Positions 4,739 through 5,790 of a stretch of 5,790 nucleotides of DNA are shown here, one piece after another (position 1 is the stretch's first letter; the number at the start of each line of letters is the position of its first letter). This DNA comes from Spirochaetaceae bacterium (GTDB lineage Bacteria; Spirochaetota; Spirochaetia; DSM-27196; SKKC01). The position numbers and the translations under genes are program-made. The DNA lies in assembly GCA_003554375.1 (NCBI GenBank), contig PWGF01000061.1:1-5790 (forward strand), written 5' to 3'. The notes under the pieces were generated by a model. The model saw only the letters and a list, made by a program, of their open reading frames with translations. It had not been told where the DNA came from and did not search any database.

Positions 4739-5790
4739 GGAATTAGAAAAAGCGAAGAAGGTTTTAGGTAAGAAAAAGCAGTTCATTCACGGTGATACAG
4801 CTATATCTTATGGTGCCTTACTTGCAGGATGTAGATTCTTCGGTGGCTACCCAATAACACCAGCTTCCGAAATAGCCGAGAAGATGGCAGATATGCTTCC
4901 CAGGGTAGGTGGTAAGTATATACAGATGGAAGACGAACTGGGCAGTATAGCGTCAGTGATCGGTTCTTCCTGGGCTGGAGCGAAGGCCATGACAGCTACA
5001 AGTGGACCCGGTTTTTCACTCATGCAGGAAAATATAGGTTTTGCTCACATGTCCGAAACACCCTTAGTCTTAGCGAACGTTCAGCGTTCCGGTCCTTCCA
5101 CAGGTCAACCAACACTAGGTGCACAGGGAGACATCATGCAGACTAGGTATGGAACACATGGAGATTTCGCAGCTATCACGTTATCACCTAACAACATCCA
5201 GGAGACCATGGAGTACACAATCAAAGCGTTCAATTTGGCAGAAGAGTACAGGACTCCGGTTTTCCTTATGATATGTGCTGACCTCGGTCACATGCGGGAG
5301 ATGGTAGAGATACCCGACGAGGTAAAAACATTCGAGAGGAAGAAACCGAAGGTATCTTCTGAAGAATACGTACCCTTTGGAGAAGGCCAGTACGGTAAGA
5401 AAAAGGTTCCAGAGTTCGGTGTTTTTGGAGAAGGGTACCACACTTACGTGACAGGCCTTACACACGATAAACACGGATTTCCTGCAACTGATGATCAAAA
5501 GGATCATGAAACACTGATAATGAGACAGGTCGAAAAGATACTGGACGATAGAGAAGTTCTAACCGATGTAGAGAAGAGAAATCTAGATGATGCCGATGTG
5601 GCTATAGTGTCCTATGGTATCACAAGCAGGAGTGCTATCGGGGCCATGAACAAAGGTCGAGAAAAAGGTATGAACATAGGTTATCTTAGGATGAAGACCT
5701 TATGGCCTTTCCCTATAAAAGAGATCGAAGAATTATCCAAGAAAGTTGATAAGATCGTAGTAGCGGAGATGAATTTGGGTCAGATGTTCC
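4731..5790 (+). CDS. korA: 2-oxoacid:ferredoxin oxidoreductase alpha subunit, probably 2-oxoglutarate synthase (3' end outside window)
   Basis: The frame stays open from ATG 4731 to the window end (353 codons), so the C-terminus is missing, probably by a few dozen residues. KorA carries the pyrimidine-binding and transketolase C-terminal-like domains of the thiamine diphosphate enzyme; the thiamine-binding beta subunit KorB is expected downstream. Family motifs in order: HGDTAISYGALLAGC (about 20-34), GGYPITPASE (about 38-47), QMEDELGSIASVIGSSWAGA, TATSGPGFSLM, QRSGPSTGQPT, a GDIMQTRYGTHGD stretch, GYHTYVTGLTHD, and near the end LWPFP and EMNLGQMF. YPITPASE with RSGPSTGQPT fits the Kor/Vor alpha type better than pyruvate oxidoreductase. 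Reductive synthesis of 2-oxoglutarate from succinyl-CoA, CO2 and reduced ferredoxin would directly follow fumarate reduction and succinate activation. 2-Oxoisovalerate oxidoreductase remains an alternative. Confidence 0.88.
   Translation, partial: MSEELEKAKKVLGKKKQFIHGDTAISYGALLAGCRFFGGYPITPASEIAEKMADMLPRVGGKYIQMEDELGSIASVIGSSWAGAKAMTATSGPGFSLMQENIGFAHMSETPLVLANVQRSGPSTGQPTLGAQGDIMQTRYGTHGDFAAITLSPNNIQETMEYTIKAFNLAEEYRTPVFLMICADLGHMREMVEIPDEVKTFERKKPKVSSEEYVPFGEGQYGKKKVPEFGVFGEGYHTYVTGLTHDKHGFPATDDQKDHETLIMRQVEKILDDREVLTDVEKRNLDDADVAIVSYGITSRSAIGAMNKGREKGMNIGYLRMKTLWPFPIKEIEELSKKVDKIVVAEMNLGQMF

Larger units (their letters stand above)
1..5790 (+). other. Probable single polycistronic unit: mvhA-hdrC-hdrB-tfrB-tfrA-korD-korA
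   Basis: All seven genes are on the plus strand. Junctions are: 4-base overlap (mvhA/hdrC, ATGA), 4-base gap (hdrC/hdrB), 6-base gap (hdrB/tfrB), 2-base gap (tfrB/tfrA), 12-base gap (tfrA/korD) and 8-base overlap (korD/korA). Each start has a Shine-Dalgarno match placed in the preceding gene or short gap. There is no room for an internal promoter between genes and no T-rich terminator in the 12-base gap. The promoter must lie upstream of the window and the end downstream. Co-transcription is inferred from spacing only. Confidence 0.75.

Noticed and set aside
5184..5507. A 107-codon open frame on the minus strand
   Set aside because: It lies wholly antisense to korA, whose protein matches family motifs throughout. 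It has no recognisable motif and no convincing ribosome site.
1..5790. CRISPR arrays, tRNA or rRNA genes, transposases, long repeats
   Set aside because: The window is almost entirely coding on one strand with conserved proteins; no repeated units, RNA-like folds or transposase motifs were seen.

Overview
The window is one continuous plus-strand gene array, with no gap longer than about 12 bases between genes. It begins inside a [NiFe]-hydrogenase large subunit and ends inside a 2-oxoacid:ferredoxin oxidoreductase alpha subunit. The source is most likely a strictly anaerobic archaeon related to methanogens. The hydrogenase, HdrC and HdrB are of the cytoplasmic Mvh/Hdr type. Every start is preceded by a GGTGA- or GGAGG-type ribosome site. 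Arginine is mostly AGA/AGG, ATA is common for isoleucine, and the proteins are rich in Glu, Asp and Lys. I cannot name the lineage, and similar gene sets also occur in some anaerobic bacteria.

Layout: positions 3-842 hold the C-terminal part of an MvhA-like hydrogenase large subunit. Positions 839-1234 hold HdrC (two [4Fe-4S] clusters) and 1239-2090 hold HdrB (two complete CCG domains). Positions 2097-2801 hold a soluble SdhB/TfrB-like iron-sulfur subunit. Positions 2804-4456 hold a soluble fumarate reductase flavoprotein (TfrA/SdhA-like). Positions 4469-4738 hold a small 2x[4Fe-4S] ferredoxin subunit (KorD-like), and 4731-5790 hold a KorA-like alpha subunit that runs off the window. Genes overlap by 4 or 8 bases or lie 2-12 bases apart. 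No promoter, terminator, tRNA, repeat, mobile element or CRISPR is visible.

How they may work together: the cluster joins H2 oxidation (hydrogenase), an Hdr electron-transfer/disulfide module, fumarate reduction to succinate, and a ferredoxin-dependent 2-oxoacid synthase, probably 2-oxoglutarate synthase. Fumarate reduction and succinyl-CoA carboxylation are neighbouring steps of the reductive branch of the incomplete TCA cycle. The main idea to test is that a Mvh-Hdr-type complex feeds electrons from H2 to fumarate and, by flavin-based bifurcation, to the ferredoxin used by Kor. The alternative is a thiol:fumarate reductase whose HdrB-like part, fused into TfrB in Methanothermobacter, is here a separate gene. 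The bifurcating subunit HdrA and the linker MvhD are not in the window, so the bifurcation idea depends on what lies upstream or elsewhere.
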